A stretch of 64,000 nt of DNA from Phycisphaeraceae bacterium (GTDB lineage: Bacteria > Planctomycetota > Phycisphaerae > Phycisphaerales > UBA1924): positions 868,001-932,000 of the forward strand of contig JAHBXI010000001.1 of NCBI GenBank assembly GCA_019636515.1, in the 5' to 3' direction. Below are positions 1 to 7,959 of the stretch, piece after piece. Numbering within the stretch: position 1 is the first letter of the stretch; every line of letters starts with the position of its first letter. The translations under genes and the position numbers were made by a program. The notes below the pieces were generated by a model. That model was not told where the DNA came from. It made no database searches and worked only from the letters and a program-made list of their open reading frames with translations.

Positions 1-1709
1 AGCCGCAGGAGCGAGACCACCGCGGCCACGGCGGGGGATTGGGTGATCGAACTTCCTCCCTCTTCCGTGGCGTCAACACCCTCCTCCGAGAGTGCCATGA
101 GCAGGCGAGAGACGGAAACCTTGTTGCGGACAAGCACGCCGATGCTCGCCCGCGGGGAGGCATCCCGGATCGTGGCCACGCGGCGGGCAATGAACTCGCA
201 CCTGGCCATCACCAGCGCGTCCTTGTCCCTTGTATCTCCGAGGATGGGCGGGTACTCCCGCAGGACCACCTGGCCGCGGCGAACCGCGGCCTTGCCGGAG
301 ACTGAATGGCTCGAGTACATGGCGGCCATGTCCGCCGCGGCGGCACGGGCCGCGTCGTCGGTCATCGCCGGGTTGCTTTGCAGTGAATCGAAGACGGCGT
401 TGACGGCGTCGATCACCGGCGGGGTTGAGCGGTAACTCGACGAGAGAGGCTCGACCCGGACCTGCGGCCACTGCTTGCCGATATGACCGAGCAGCGCGGG
501 CTCGGCGTCACGCCATCCATACAGCGACTGCTTGGCGTCGCCGACGTAGAAGAACGTGCGCGGGCGGGTCTCGTCGGAGATGATCTCGGCGATGATCGGC
601 CTGACCACGTTGAACTGCCCGACGGACGTGTCCTGGAACTCGTCGAGCAGGACATGACCGATGCTCGCATCGAGGCGGTAGTACATCTCATCGCTCGAGG
701 AGGCGAATCTCTCGGCGGCCAGGAGGCGCGGGATGTCATCAAAGAGAAGCGAGCCGCTCTCCATTTTCATGCGTTCGTAGACATCGGCGAATCGGCGGGC
801 GATCTCGGCCGCGGCGAGGTTACGGTGCATGATCTCGCGGACGACCATGAACTCGGCGTGGCGGACGATGTTTCTCAGCGGCTCGGCCAGGCCCTCGGGG
901 AACGGGATCTGGTAGTAGCACCCTTCGGATCGGAACTTGCCGACAAATCCAGAGTCCAGGAAGCCTTCCCAGTCATGGCGTCGGGCAACCTCAACGGCTC
1001 GTGCCCTGCCTTTGGTCCAGTTCTTATTGGGCTCGCCGCTCCTGGTAACGGGAAGGCCCGCCGCGCCGAAGGCTTCGACAGCCCGGGCAATGTCCTCGGA
1101 CGACATCTCATCTCCGGCGGGAACTACGGCGTGCCAGGCTTGCGGAGCGGCACCGGCCTGGGCGGCGTAGACCGCGTTCACCACGTCGATGAGGGACTGT
1201 CGGACGGAGCGTTCTCCCTCGGACTTCTTGAGCATCCGCAGCAGCGGCCCGATGACCTCCCGGCCCCCCTCGCGCAGGACCCGGTCGACGGCCGCGCGGC
1301 GCAGGCGTTTGTCCTCATCGTCACCGGCGATGCGCCAACCCGGCGAAAGGCCGATCTCGACGGAGAACGCGGTCGCCACCCGGACGAGGAATGAATCGAT
1401 CGTCCAGACCGCGACACGGTCGATCGACCGGGCGAGAGAGGCGGCGATCCGGCGGCACTCGGCGGCGGAAAGATCCGGGTTTTGAAGGGCTATCCGGAGT
1501 TCCGCAAGCCCCTTGGGATCGGCCGCGGCGGCGACCAGACGCCGCAGGACTCGGTCAAGGATCTCCCCGGCGGCGGCCCGGGTGAAGGTCGCGGCAAAGA
1601 CCGACTGCGGGGGGTGCCCTTGGAGGAAAAGGCTGATCAACTCGTTGGTGAGCCGATGAGTCTTGCCGGTTCCGGCGGAGGCGTGGATGCCGATCGCTCG
1701 GATGGTCAT
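1..1709 (-). CDS. addA: UvrD/RecB-like helicase, AddA-type (3' part missing at window edge)
   Basis: This would be the helicase subunit of an AddAB/RecBCD-like exonuclease that resects double-strand breaks in the cytoplasm. The N-terminus reads MTIRAIGIHASAGTGKTHRL, with a Walker A at about residues 10-17. The SF1 motif II (DEFQDTS) is near residue 352, followed by the motif III block YVGDAKQSLYGWRD. About 569 residues are visible and the C-terminal half, including any nuclease domain, lies beyond base 1. The ATG at 1709 overlaps the stop of the AddB-like gene by an ATGA junction, so the two are translationally coupled. AddA identity rests on this pairing; a stand-alone UvrD-like enzyme is the alternative. 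Confidence 0.85.
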   Translation of the reverse strand, partial: MTIRAIGIHASAGTGKTHRLTNELISLFLQGHPPQSVFAATFTRAAAGEILDRVLRRLVAAAADPKGLAELRIALQNPDLSAAECRRIAASLARSIDRVAVWTIDSFLVRVATAFSVEIGLSPGWRIAGDDEDKRLRRAAVDRVLREGGREVIGPLLRMLKKSEGERSVRQSLIDVVNAVYAAQAGAAPQAWHAVVPAGDEMSSEDIARAVEAFGAAGLPVTRSGEPNKNWTKGRARAVEVARRHDWEGFLDSGFVGKFRSEGCYYQIPFPEGLAEPLRNIVRHAEFMVVREIMHRNLAAAEIARRFADVYERMKMESGSLLFDDIPRLLAAERFASSSDEMYYRLDASIGHVLLDEFQDTSVGQFNVVRPIIAEIISDETRPRTFFYVGDAKQSLYGWRDAEPALLGHIGKQWPQVRVEPLSSSYRSTPPVIDAVNAVFDSLQSNPAMTDDAARAAAADMAAMYSSHSVSGKAAVRRGQVVLREYPPILGDTRDKDALVMARCEFIARRVATIRDASPRASIGVLVRNKVSVSRLLMALSEEGVDATEEGGSSITQSPAVAAVVSLLR

Positions 1710-4636
1710 GGAGGTTTTCCATTGCCCGGTCGCGCCAGGACCACGCAGACACCGCACAGGACACCCGGGACCCCTTGCTCGGGGGGCGTGGACCCGCGCT
1801 GTTGCCACACCCCAAGGCGCATGCTGCCGGCGATCTCGCGTGCCTGCTCGAATCCCGCGTGGACCGCCTCGTCAGGCCATCCGCCCTCATGGAGCATCAC
1901 CTCCCCGGACTTGGGCAGGGCGACGTACCCGAGGCGAACCGCGGACGGCTTGATCCGTTCGATGATTTCGCCGGCCAGCACGCGGTACAGCGGCATCTGC
2001 AGGTCGTTCCACGGGTAGGCGGGGCGGTCGGCCTTGTACATGGCGTCGACCGCCGCGGACATTCTTTCCCTTGTCTTGTAGTCGATCAGCGCGAGTTCGT
2101 TGGTGCGTTGATTCTGATCGATGCGGTCGATTCGTCCGGTCAACCGCAGCGGCTGGCCGTCGGCGTCGATGATGACCTCCCGGGCGGGGCTCCATTCGGT
2201 GTGGAGGATGCGCCAGCCTTCCCTGGCGCGAGCGGCCTGGAAGGCGGCGAATTTCGCCAGGCGGAAGGCCGCCTGTTCGATCTGGACCGCGACCGCCGTC
2301 GGCGGAGAGGAGCCAGCGACTTCTTCGGCGACTTCGTCGAGGCAGCGGCGAACCTCGGCGGCGATGGCCGGTTCATCTTCAGCGTCGGCCGCCTCTGACT
2401 TGGCGAAGCGATCAAGGATGGCGTGGATGAACGTCCCGAATGGACCCGCCTCCATCTCGTACGCTTCGTCCTCAACCTCCCGGAGACGCAGCACCCTCTC
2501 CAGGAAAAACAGGTACGGCGACTCCATGTACCGTGTGAATCCGGTGACACTGACCGAGCGGACCGGGTCGTGCTCCGCGACGGGCATGTATTCGAACGGA
2601 GGGCTCTGGCGGTGGACCGGGTCGGTAACCCTGGCCGGGACGATGGCCGCTCCCGCGGATCCGCCGGCGAGGTCGTTTCCACCCCCTTCGTGCGAGGGAA
2701 GAAACCGCGACAGCCTGGAGACGGCGGCGGCATCGTCGCGAGGGATCAGCAGGCGGCTGGGCCACAGGCGAGACCCATCGGCCGAGCGTCGCGCGGCGAT
2801 GACCAGGGCTCTCGGGACTGGTCCGCCCGGCCCGGCGGCACCCGGAGATCTCCACGCGAGAGCCTGCGTAAGCAGGTAGGCGTCGCGAGCCAGGACCGAG
2901 TCGCGCGATGTCAATCCCAGGGCGGCTCGGAGTGAATCGGGGAGCAAGCCGTCGGATGAAGCCCGGGGAACGATGCCCTCGTTCATGCCCGTCAGCACCA
3001 GGACCGGGGCCGGATCGTACACGGCCTCGAGCCATCCGACGATCTCGACGGCTCCTTCGTCACGCGGACCGCGAATGGCCGCACGGGAGAGCGCCTCCAG
3101 GACCAGGCTGATCGCCATCGATGGCGCGATGTGGGGCTCATCCCCGCCCAGGAGCGAACCCGCGCGCAGTTCGCGGCAGGATCGCTCGACTTCCCCGCAC
3201 GCCCTGGCCGTGGCGTCGTCCGGATCGGACTCGAAGACACTCCAGAGCAGGGCGACCAGCGCGGATGACCAATGAGAGGCCGGTCGAGCCGATGCAGGGC
3301 CGTCCCGGGACCAGAGGTCTCCCAGCAGTTCCACGACGTTCGCGTAGACCGCGTCGAGCACGGCTCGATGCCCGCGGCCAGTCCCGAGCCACCGGCCATC
3401 GACAACCCCGTGTACGTGCGTGGTCGAGTACTCGTCAAGGATGGCGATGAAATCTCGCGACTCGCCCGCGTCAACGGGCGTGTCTCGCGTGATCGCGGCC
3501 TTTATCCGCGCCTCGACCGCGTGGTGCCGTACCAGGGCGGCGAACGCTGGAAACTCGGGATCCGAAAGGAAATCACCGACAAGGCGGAGGAGGCGGCCAG
3601 GCGCGGATCGATCGCCGGGAACACCGGAGGCCGGACGGACGCGTATCGGCGCTCGCCCATCATCCGGAGGCGTCAGGTCCAGGCTCAGGCTCTCGATGGC
3701 GTGCTGAGTCTGGTCGTCGGGAGCGGCGATGACGACATCGACGGGGCGCCGAGGCGGGTCGTCGCGTCCGATGAAGAGCAGCGCGTGCTCGGCCTGATCG
3801 TCCGGGCCGTCGACGACCCGGATGATCGAGTCGTCGATCGGAACCTCGTGGTCTTGCCACGCATGAGAGAGTACCGCCCCGAGTTCGTCGAACGCCTCGC
3901 CGCGCTCGGGGGGCGCCCCGACCAGCGCCAAGACGCTGCCTTGCGCGCGGTTGATCACGCGACGGAGCAGGCCGGGAACCTCCGGGAGACAGGCAAGCAC
4001 GATGTCATGCGGCACGATCGGGCCACGTGCGAGCGCGGCCAGACGCTCGGCGGCGGGATCGGACAGGTTGAGCCGGTGAAGGCGGTCGAGGTACAAGCGG
4101 TGAAGCCGGTCAAGCACGGACCAGCGTTGCACATCGGGAAGTCCGCGGTTCTCAACGACCGCCAGCACGTCGGCGAACGAAAGCCCTTCTCCCCCGAGCC
4201 TGGTCGCGGACGCATCAATCGAGGCGACGATGGCAAGACGCCGTGCGAACGACCCCGCGATGTTCGGTGGAAAGAGACGATCGCGCTGGTCGTCCGTCAA
4301 TTCGTCCACGGCGGCGAGGTAGCAGCACCTTCGCATCCACTCGGAGGCGAGTCGGCCCGCCGCCGGGAGAGCCGTCTCAAGAAACCGCTCGATGGTCACG
4401 GGTTGGCCCAGGACCGACCCGTGGCGGCGAACAAGATGGGAAACGAGTTGTCCGCCGAACCGTGATCCGGGCACGATGACGTGCGAGCGCGTCAGGTCAA
4501 CGCTCGACGACTCGACGGAGAATCGACGGCCGATCTCATGGGCGGCCGATTCGGTGGTGGGTCGGTCCCACCCCAGGAAATGTCGTCGCACGAGTCCCAC
4601 GGAAGCGGAGCGTACCCGCTCCAGGGAAAAAGCCAA
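1706..4636 (-). CDS. addB: AddB-like PD-(D/E)XK nuclease subunit
   Basis: The 976-residue partner of the helicase encoded downstream. The N-terminal two thirds look like a degenerate SF1 helicase fold that includes the AddB-type block LTGMNEGIVPRA at about residues 547-558. The C-terminal part carries a PD-(D/E)XK nuclease: an upstream His in GTFIHAILDRF, then GRIDRID near residue 834 and ALIDYKT near 848, which supply the Asp and Lys of the active site. The iron-sulfur staple of characterised AddB proteins looks incomplete: the usual Cys before PYxFF is replaced (ESPYLFFL), and only one CxxC (VLCGVC, near 957) is left at the C-terminus. The gene follows atpC by 56 bases. The family call is firm, the subunit name less so. 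Confidence 0.82.
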   Translation of the reverse strand: MAFSLERVRSASVGLVRRHFLGWDRPTTESAAHEIGRRFSVESSSVDLTRSHVIVPGSRFGGQLVSHLVRRHGSVLGQPVTIERFLETALPAAGRLASEWMRRCCYLAAVDELTDDQRDRLFPPNIAGSFARRLAIVASIDASATRLGGEGLSFADVLAVVENRGLPDVQRWSVLDRLHRLYLDRLHRLNLSDPAAERLAALARGPIVPHDIVLACLPEVPGLLRRVINRAQGSVLALVGAPPERGEAFDELGAVLSHAWQDHEVPIDDSIIRVVDGPDDQAEHALLFIGRDDPPRRPVDVVIAAPDDQTQHAIESLSLDLTPPDDGRAPIRVRPASGVPGDRSAPGRLLRLVGDFLSDPEFPAFAALVRHHAVEARIKAAITRDTPVDAGESRDFIAILDEYSTTHVHGVVDGRWLGTGRGHRAVLDAVYANVVELLGDLWSRDGPASARPASHWSSALVALLWSVFESDPDDATARACGEVERSCRELRAGSLLGGDEPHIAPSMAISLVLEALSRAAIRGPRDEGAVEIVGWLEAVYDPAPVLVLTGMNEGIVPRASSDGLLPDSLRAALGLTSRDSVLARDAYLLTQALAWRSPGAAGPGGPVPRALVIAARRSADGSRLWPSRLLIPRDDAAAVSRLSRFLPSHEGGGNDLAGGSAGAAIVPARVTDPVHRQSPPFEYMPVAEHDPVRSVSVTGFTRYMESPYLFFLERVLRLREVEDEAYEMEAGPFGTFIHAILDRFAKSEAADAEDEPAIAAEVRRCLDEVAEEVAGSSPPTAVAVQIEQAAFRLAKFAAFQAARAREGWRILHTEWSPAREVIIDADGQPLRLTGRIDRIDQNQRTNELALIDYKTRERMSAAVDAMYKADRPAYPWNDLQMPLYRVLAGEIIERIKPSAVRLGYVALPKSGEVMLHEGGWPDEAVHAGFEQAREIAGSMRLGVWQQRGSTPPEQGVPGVLCGVCVVLARPGNGKPP

Positions 4637-4692
4637 GCGGCCACCCTGACGGCCTGAAGTCCGGCCGTGGGACCAACGGGAGTGCCAAGTAA

Positions 4693-5139
4693 TCAGACGC
4701 CGGCTTCAACGCCGCGAGCGATGCGGACCTTGACCCTGGCACGCTCACGCTCGCGGGTGAGGCGATCCTGGGCGACGACGCGGGCGGTTCCCTCCCCCTC
4801 GGGACTTCTGGCCAGGGCGGCCTTCAGTTCGGCGTCGGCCTCGGCGGGATTGATCTGTTCGGCGGCGGCGGCGTACTCGGCGATGATCGTGAGCGTCTCG
4901 CCCTGCATCTGGACCACGCCGCCATCAACGACGTAGGAACGCTGCCCGCCGGCTCCCTTCTCGGAGTCCGGGAAGCGGACGATCAACTCCCCGCAGCCGA
5001 GTTTGGACAGGATCGGGGCACGACCGGGAAGGAAGCCCAGCAGGCCATCCCACGCCGGGACGGAGGCATATGTCGCCTGGTCGTCGAGCAAACTCGCGGA
5101 TGGGGTGACAAGTCGGCACCGGAAGGATTTTTTGGCCAC
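4693..5139 (-). CDS. atpC: F1Fo ATP synthase epsilon subunit
   Basis: A 148-residue epsilon subunit, the rotor-stalk protein that regulates ATP synthase at the membrane. It has the N-terminal beta-sandwich pattern (SFRCRLVTPSASLLDD, then GLLGFLPGRAPILSKLGCGEL) and a C-terminal helical hairpin rich in Ala and Glu. The start is GTG with a GGAG six bases upstream. The gene stands alone: its upstream neighbour is a divergent permease gene and its downstream neighbour is addB, so the usual beta-epsilon (atpD-atpC) pairing is broken here. Length and motifs are normal for the family. Confidence 0.93.
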   Translation of the reverse strand: MAKKSFRCRLVTPSASLLDDQATYASVPAWDGLLGFLPGRAPILSKLGCGELIVRFPDSEKGAGGQRSYVVDGGVVQMQGETLTIIAEYAAAAEQINPAEADAELKAALARSPEGEGTARVVAQDRLTRERERARVKVRIARGVEAGV

Positions 5140-5263
5140 GGGCGGCTCCAGAGAGAGAACAAAGACCGGATCAGGGGTGCAAGTTTATGCGCCCAATCCG
5201 GGTCGGTCACGGGCGGGAAACCGGCCCCGGGAGGGTTCGCTGGATTACACACCGGACCTGCCC

Positions 5264-5285
5264 CCGACCGGAGGATGCCGGTCGG
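5264..5285 (+). promoter_or_regulatory. 8-bp inverted repeat ahead of the permease gene
   Basis: The sequence CCGACCGG-AGGATG-CCGGTCGG can form a perfect eight-base-pair hairpin 14 bases before the ATG at 5300. Its loop region holds a GGAGG run. It lies in the divergent spacer between atpC and the permease gene, so it could be an operator or an RNA hairpin affecting translation. There is no U-tract, so it is not an intrinsic terminator. Confidence 0.3.
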
Positions 5286-5299
5286 CGTAGCCTCTGGCG

Positions 5300-6307
5300 A
5301 TGCCCTCGCGGCCCGCGGTCGTCCTCTTGGTCTGTTTCCTGCTTCTGGCGGGGGCGGTGGTGGCTCGGATCCAGGCCGGTGGGCCGATCGAGGATGTCCC
5401 TCAAGGGGCAGGAGAAGGCAATCGAGGCCTTTTCAAGAACCCGATCGTGGAAATTCGGGCACAGCGGGCGGCGGCGGGAGTGGTGGTCGGGGGCGCGCTG
5501 GCGGTGGCGGGGGTCATGCTCCAGTGCCTGTTTCGAAATCCACTCGCCTCGCCCGACCTGCTGGGAATGGCGTCCGGGGCCGGTTTGGGGGTGATGGCGG
5601 CGGCGTACGTCGGGTTCCGAACGACCAGCGCGGTTTCGGAAGTCGGCCTTGGAGCGACAGGCCCCCCGGCGTTGTTCGGGGCGTTGGCGGCGCTTGGCCT
5701 GACGTACCTGTTCAGCCAGCGCCGTGGATTCATCGACCCTCCCTCGCTGCTGCTGGTGGGCGTGATCGTGGGGGTCATGGCGGCGAGCCTGACCCAGTTC
5801 ATCCAGTACCTGATGCCCGACCGTGGCATGTCGGCGGGTCGGTGGCTGCTGGGGGCGATCGGGGACGACATCTCGTGGAGGCAGTCCGCAATGGTGGGCG
5901 CCGTGGTGGTGGCGGTCGCCATCGTCACGGGGCGTCTTGGTCCGTGGATGGACGCGGCGACGCTTGGGGACGACGAGGCGCGGTCGGTCGGGGTGCGCCT
6001 GGGATGGCTGCGTTCGTGGCTGTTCACGGGTTCGGCGGTTCTGGCGGCAAGCGCGGTGGTGCTCGCGGGTCCGATCGCGTTCGTGGGCCTGATCTGCCCG
6101 CACCTGGTTCGGTTGGCGGCGGGGCCCTCGCACCGGGCGCTGATCGTGGGGTCGGCGATGGCGGGCGGGGCGCTGGTGGTATGGGCCGATACGATGGTGC
6201 GCACGATCGAACTTCCTTCTGGTCGATTGCCGATCAGCGTGCTGACCAGCCTTATCGGGGGGCCGCTTCTGATCGTGATCCTGCGCCGACGAGAGCCGCT
6301 GGCATGA
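5300..6307 (+). CDS. FecCD-family ABC transporter permease
   Basis: A 335-residue polytopic membrane protein of the BtuC/FecCD family, which imports iron-siderophore, haem or cobalamin complexes with an ATPase and a binding protein. The signature is clear: a glycine-rich segment followed by QCLFRNPLASPDLLGMASGAG, then several hydrophobic helices, and near the end GPIAFVGLICPHLVRL, which is typical of the family. No ATPase or substrate-binding gene is adjacent. The stop overlaps the dapF start (ATGA), so permease and dapF are probably co-transcribed, an odd pairing of function. The substrate cannot be told from sequence. Confidence 0.9.
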   Translation: MPSRPAVVLLVCFLLLAGAVVARIQAGGPIEDVPQGAGEGNRGLFKNPIVEIRAQRAAAGVVVGGALAVAGVMLQCLFRNPLASPDLLGMASGAGLGVMAAAYVGFRTTSAVSEVGLGATGPPALFGALAALGLTYLFSQRRGFIDPPSLLLVGVIVGVMAASLTQFIQYLMPDRGMSAGRWLLGAIGDDISWRQSAMVGAVVVAVAIVTGRLGPWMDAATLGDDEARSVGVRLGWLRSWLFTGSAVLAASAVVLAGPIAFVGLICPHLVRLAAGPSHRALIVGSAMAGGALVVWADTMVRTIELPSGRLPISVLTSLIGGPLLIVILRRREPLA

Positions 6308-7272
6308 CGACCATTGCGTTTGCCAAGTACCACGGACTGGGAAACGACTTCATCATCGTCGATGCGCTGGACGACGGCACTCTCGCCGGGACGGACTGGC
6401 CGGGCCTCGCCCCGCGTTGGTGCGACCGGCGGCTGGGGATCGGGGCGGACGGGATCCTGGTGCTGGTCCCGGGGGCGTCCGACACCGACCTGGAGATGCG
6501 CGTCTTCAACGCCGATGGAACGCGCGCGCAGATGTGCGGAAACGGCGTCCGCTGCGTGGCGTTGTACATGGCGGATCGGCGCGGGCACCGGGGCAAGGGG
6601 CTGCGGATCTCCACGCTCGCGGGGAGAATCGACGTGACCTGGGCGACCGGGCTTGGGGGAAAAAGAGCGGTCCGCGTGGACATGGGCCCGCCCGGGCTGG
6701 AATCGGCCGATCTCCCCGTGCGCACGAATCGCGATCGGGTCGTGGATGTCCCTCTCGGGGAACTGGCGGGAGAATCGACCGATGGATCGGGATCGGACGC
6801 GAAGAAGATACAGGTGGCTCTGGAGGCGTTTGACGCGGCTTCGGAGGGTGGCACGGCACGGGTCACGTGCGTCTCGATGGGCAACCCGCACGCGGTTGTG
6901 TTCGTGCGCGATGCCGGGGCGACCCCGATGGAGTCGATCGGTCCGGTGGTTGAACACCTGGGAGCGTTCCCCGATCGCATGAACGTACACGCCGCGCAGG
7001 CGGTCGGGCGGGGGATGGTGATCGCCCGAACATGGGAACGCGGGGCGGGACTGACGCGCGCGTGTGGTACGGGGGCGTGCGCGGTGGTGGTGGCGGGAAT
7101 ACTGACCGGGCGGCTCGACCGCCGTGTGATCGTCAGGCTCCCGGGAGGGGACCTGGACGTGGAGTGGCCGGGCGACTCCGCCGCGGGTGGGTCGGGCGGA
7201 GTGATCGTCATCGGCCCCGCGGAGGAGGTCTATCTCGGCCGGGCGTCCCTTGACGCGGGGGGCCGGGCGTGA
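6304..7272 (+). CDS. dapF: diaminopimelate epimerase
   Basis: A 322-residue enzyme that interconverts LL- and meso-diaminopimelate for lysine and peptidoglycan synthesis. Both catalytic cysteines are present: one in the first-half motif AQMCGNGVRC and one in the second-half motif TRACGTGACAVV. GLGNDFIIVDA at the N-terminus is also diagnostic. There is a moderate extra segment around residues 150-185 (ESTDGSGSDAKKIQ). The ATG overlaps the permease stop and the TGA overlaps the GTG of the next gene, so three genes form one tightly packed unit. Confidence 0.95.
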   Translation: MTTIAFAKYHGLGNDFIIVDALDDGTLAGTDWPGLAPRWCDRRLGIGADGILVLVPGASDTDLEMRVFNADGTRAQMCGNGVRCVALYMADRRGHRGKGLRISTLAGRIDVTWATGLGGKRAVRVDMGPPGLESADLPVRTNRDRVVDVPLGELAGESTDGSGSDAKKIQVALEAFDAASEGGTARVTCVSMGNPHAVVFVRDAGATPMESIGPVVEHLGAFPDRMNVHAAQAVGRGMVIARTWERGAGLTRACGTGACAVVVAGILTGRLDRRVIVRLPGGDLDVEWPGDSAAGGSGGVIVIGPAEEVYLGRASLDAGGRA

Positions 7273-7553
7273 ACCCGTTTGCGTTGATCGCGGCGTGGTA
7301 CGCGGCGGCGAGCATCACGGCCTACGCGCTGTTCGCATGGGACAAGTCCAGGGCGGCGCGTCGTGGCCGCCGAATACGTGAATCGACGCTGCACGCCATC
7401 GAGTTGCTGGGCGGCTTTCCCGGGGCGTGGGCGGCCATCGCGAGCCTCGGGCACAAGAACCGCAAGTGGCGTTTTCTGGCGGTGACGGCGGGCATCACGC
7501 TGCTGCACGCCGCGGCGTGGACGAGGCTGGCATGGGGAGTGCTGAGAAGTTGA
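7269..7553 (+). CDS. DUF1294 family small membrane protein
   Basis: A 94-residue protein with two hydrophobic stretches and the DUF1294 pattern: YALFAWDKSRAARRGRRIRE, then LLGGFPGAW and GHKNRKWRF. Function is unknown in the family. The GTG start is inside the dapF stop (GTGA), so translation is probably coupled. It is the last gene of the permease-dapF unit; downstream lies a roughly 150-base spacer before the promoter of the methionine locus. Confidence 0.85.
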   Translation: MNPFALIAAWYAAASITAYALFAWDKSRAARRGRRIRESTLHAIELLGGFPGAWAAIASLGHKNRKWRFLAVTAGITLLHAAAWTRLAWGVLRS

Positions 7554-7704
7554 CGGGGCGTTGGAGGTCGTGTGTTGACCTTGCGCCATTGGATACCAGC
7601 GTGGCGATGGCGCGTTGCGAATCGATGGTTTTCCTGCGTAGTCCTTGGCCGGCTTGTAGGTGGTTGCTCCCGCTCATGGAACAACGTGTGAAGGTCCATC
7701 GACC

Positions 7705-7732
7705 TTGACACGGACCCGGCGGCCGGTAGACT
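7705..7732 (+). promoter_or_regulatory. sigma70-type promoter of the methionine locus
   Basis: A perfect -35 box TTGACA (7705-7710) is followed after 16 bases by TAGACT (7727-7732), four of six matches to the -10 consensus. The predicted start of transcription falls at about 7739-7740, which is the first base of the riboswitch P1 helix. This fit between promoter and RNA is the main support. The 150 bases before it (7554-7704) hold nothing else I recognise. Confidence 0.65.
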
Positions 7733-7739
7733 TCGCCCA

Positions 7740-7859
7740 GCATCAAGAGACCCGGGAGGCCTCTACCCGGGCGGCAACCGAGCCGATCCACAGTGATCAG
7801 GTCGCGGTGCCGAGGCCAAACCCCAGGCGGGGGGTCCCGGAGTTTCCGGGGCAAGATGC
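7740..7859 (+). promoter_or_regulatory. SAM-clan (SAM-I/IV type) riboswitch
   Basis: Every core helix can be drawn. P1: GCATC (7740-7744) with GATGC (7855-7859). P2: CCCGGG (7751-7756) with CCCGGG (7766-7771). The conserved GGCAACC is at 7773-7779 and GGTGCC at 7806-7811. P3 closes with ACCG and GATC before the loop CACAGT and the matching GATC and CGGT after it. The pseudoknot of the clan is explicit: P2 loop GGCCTC (7758-7763) is the exact complement of GAGGCC (7812-7817), directly after GGTGCC. Two more hairpins (CCCC/GGGG, and CCCGGA/TCCGGG at 7836-7850) precede P1's 3' strand. The genes downstream make or use homoserine for sulfur amino acids, as expected. The subtype (SAM-I, SAM-IV or the I/IV variant) is not settled. 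Confidence 0.87.
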
Positions 7860-7884
7860 GGCGGGATCCGTAGATCGGAGACCG

Positions 7885-7910
7885 CAAAAAAGACGCCGAC
7901 GTTCGGCGTC
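7885..7910 (-). terminator. possible minus-strand intrinsic terminator or leader hairpin
   Basis: GACGCCGA (7892-7899) and TCGGCGTC (7903-7910) form an eight-base-pair stem preceded on the plus strand by six A's. Read on the minus strand this is a GC stem followed by TTTTTT, the classic intrinsic terminator. No minus-strand gene ends here, so it would stop antisense transcription through the methionine genes. Alternatively it is simply part of the riboswitch expression platform on the plus strand. Confidence 0.4.
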
Positions 7911-7936
7911 ATCCCCGCGTTACAGGCCGCTGCTTG

Positions 7937-7959
7937 ATGCCGTGAGGAGTTCACGGCAT
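7937..7959 (+). promoter_or_regulatory. hairpin masking the ribosome binding site and start codon
   Basis: ATGCCGTGA (7937-7945) pairs perfectly over nine bases with TCACGGCAT (7951-7959). The Shine-Dalgarno GAGGAG (7944-7949) falls in the loop and the ATG at 7958 is in the 3' arm, so the folded hairpin would block initiation. It lies 77 bases after the riboswitch and is a natural candidate for its expression platform. GATGC at 7936-7940 is identical to the 3' strand of riboswitch P1, so GCATC at 7740-7744 could in principle pair with either. Confidence 0.55.

Noticed and set aside
5275..6303. Upstream extension of the dapF frame to 5275
   Set aside because: The sequence before 6304 is the out-of-frame shadow of the permease gene. 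The dapF family starts at MTTIAFAK.
7836..7850. CCCGGA/TCCGGG stem as an intrinsic terminator
   Set aside because: No T-run follows, and it lies inside the P1-enclosed riboswitch core.
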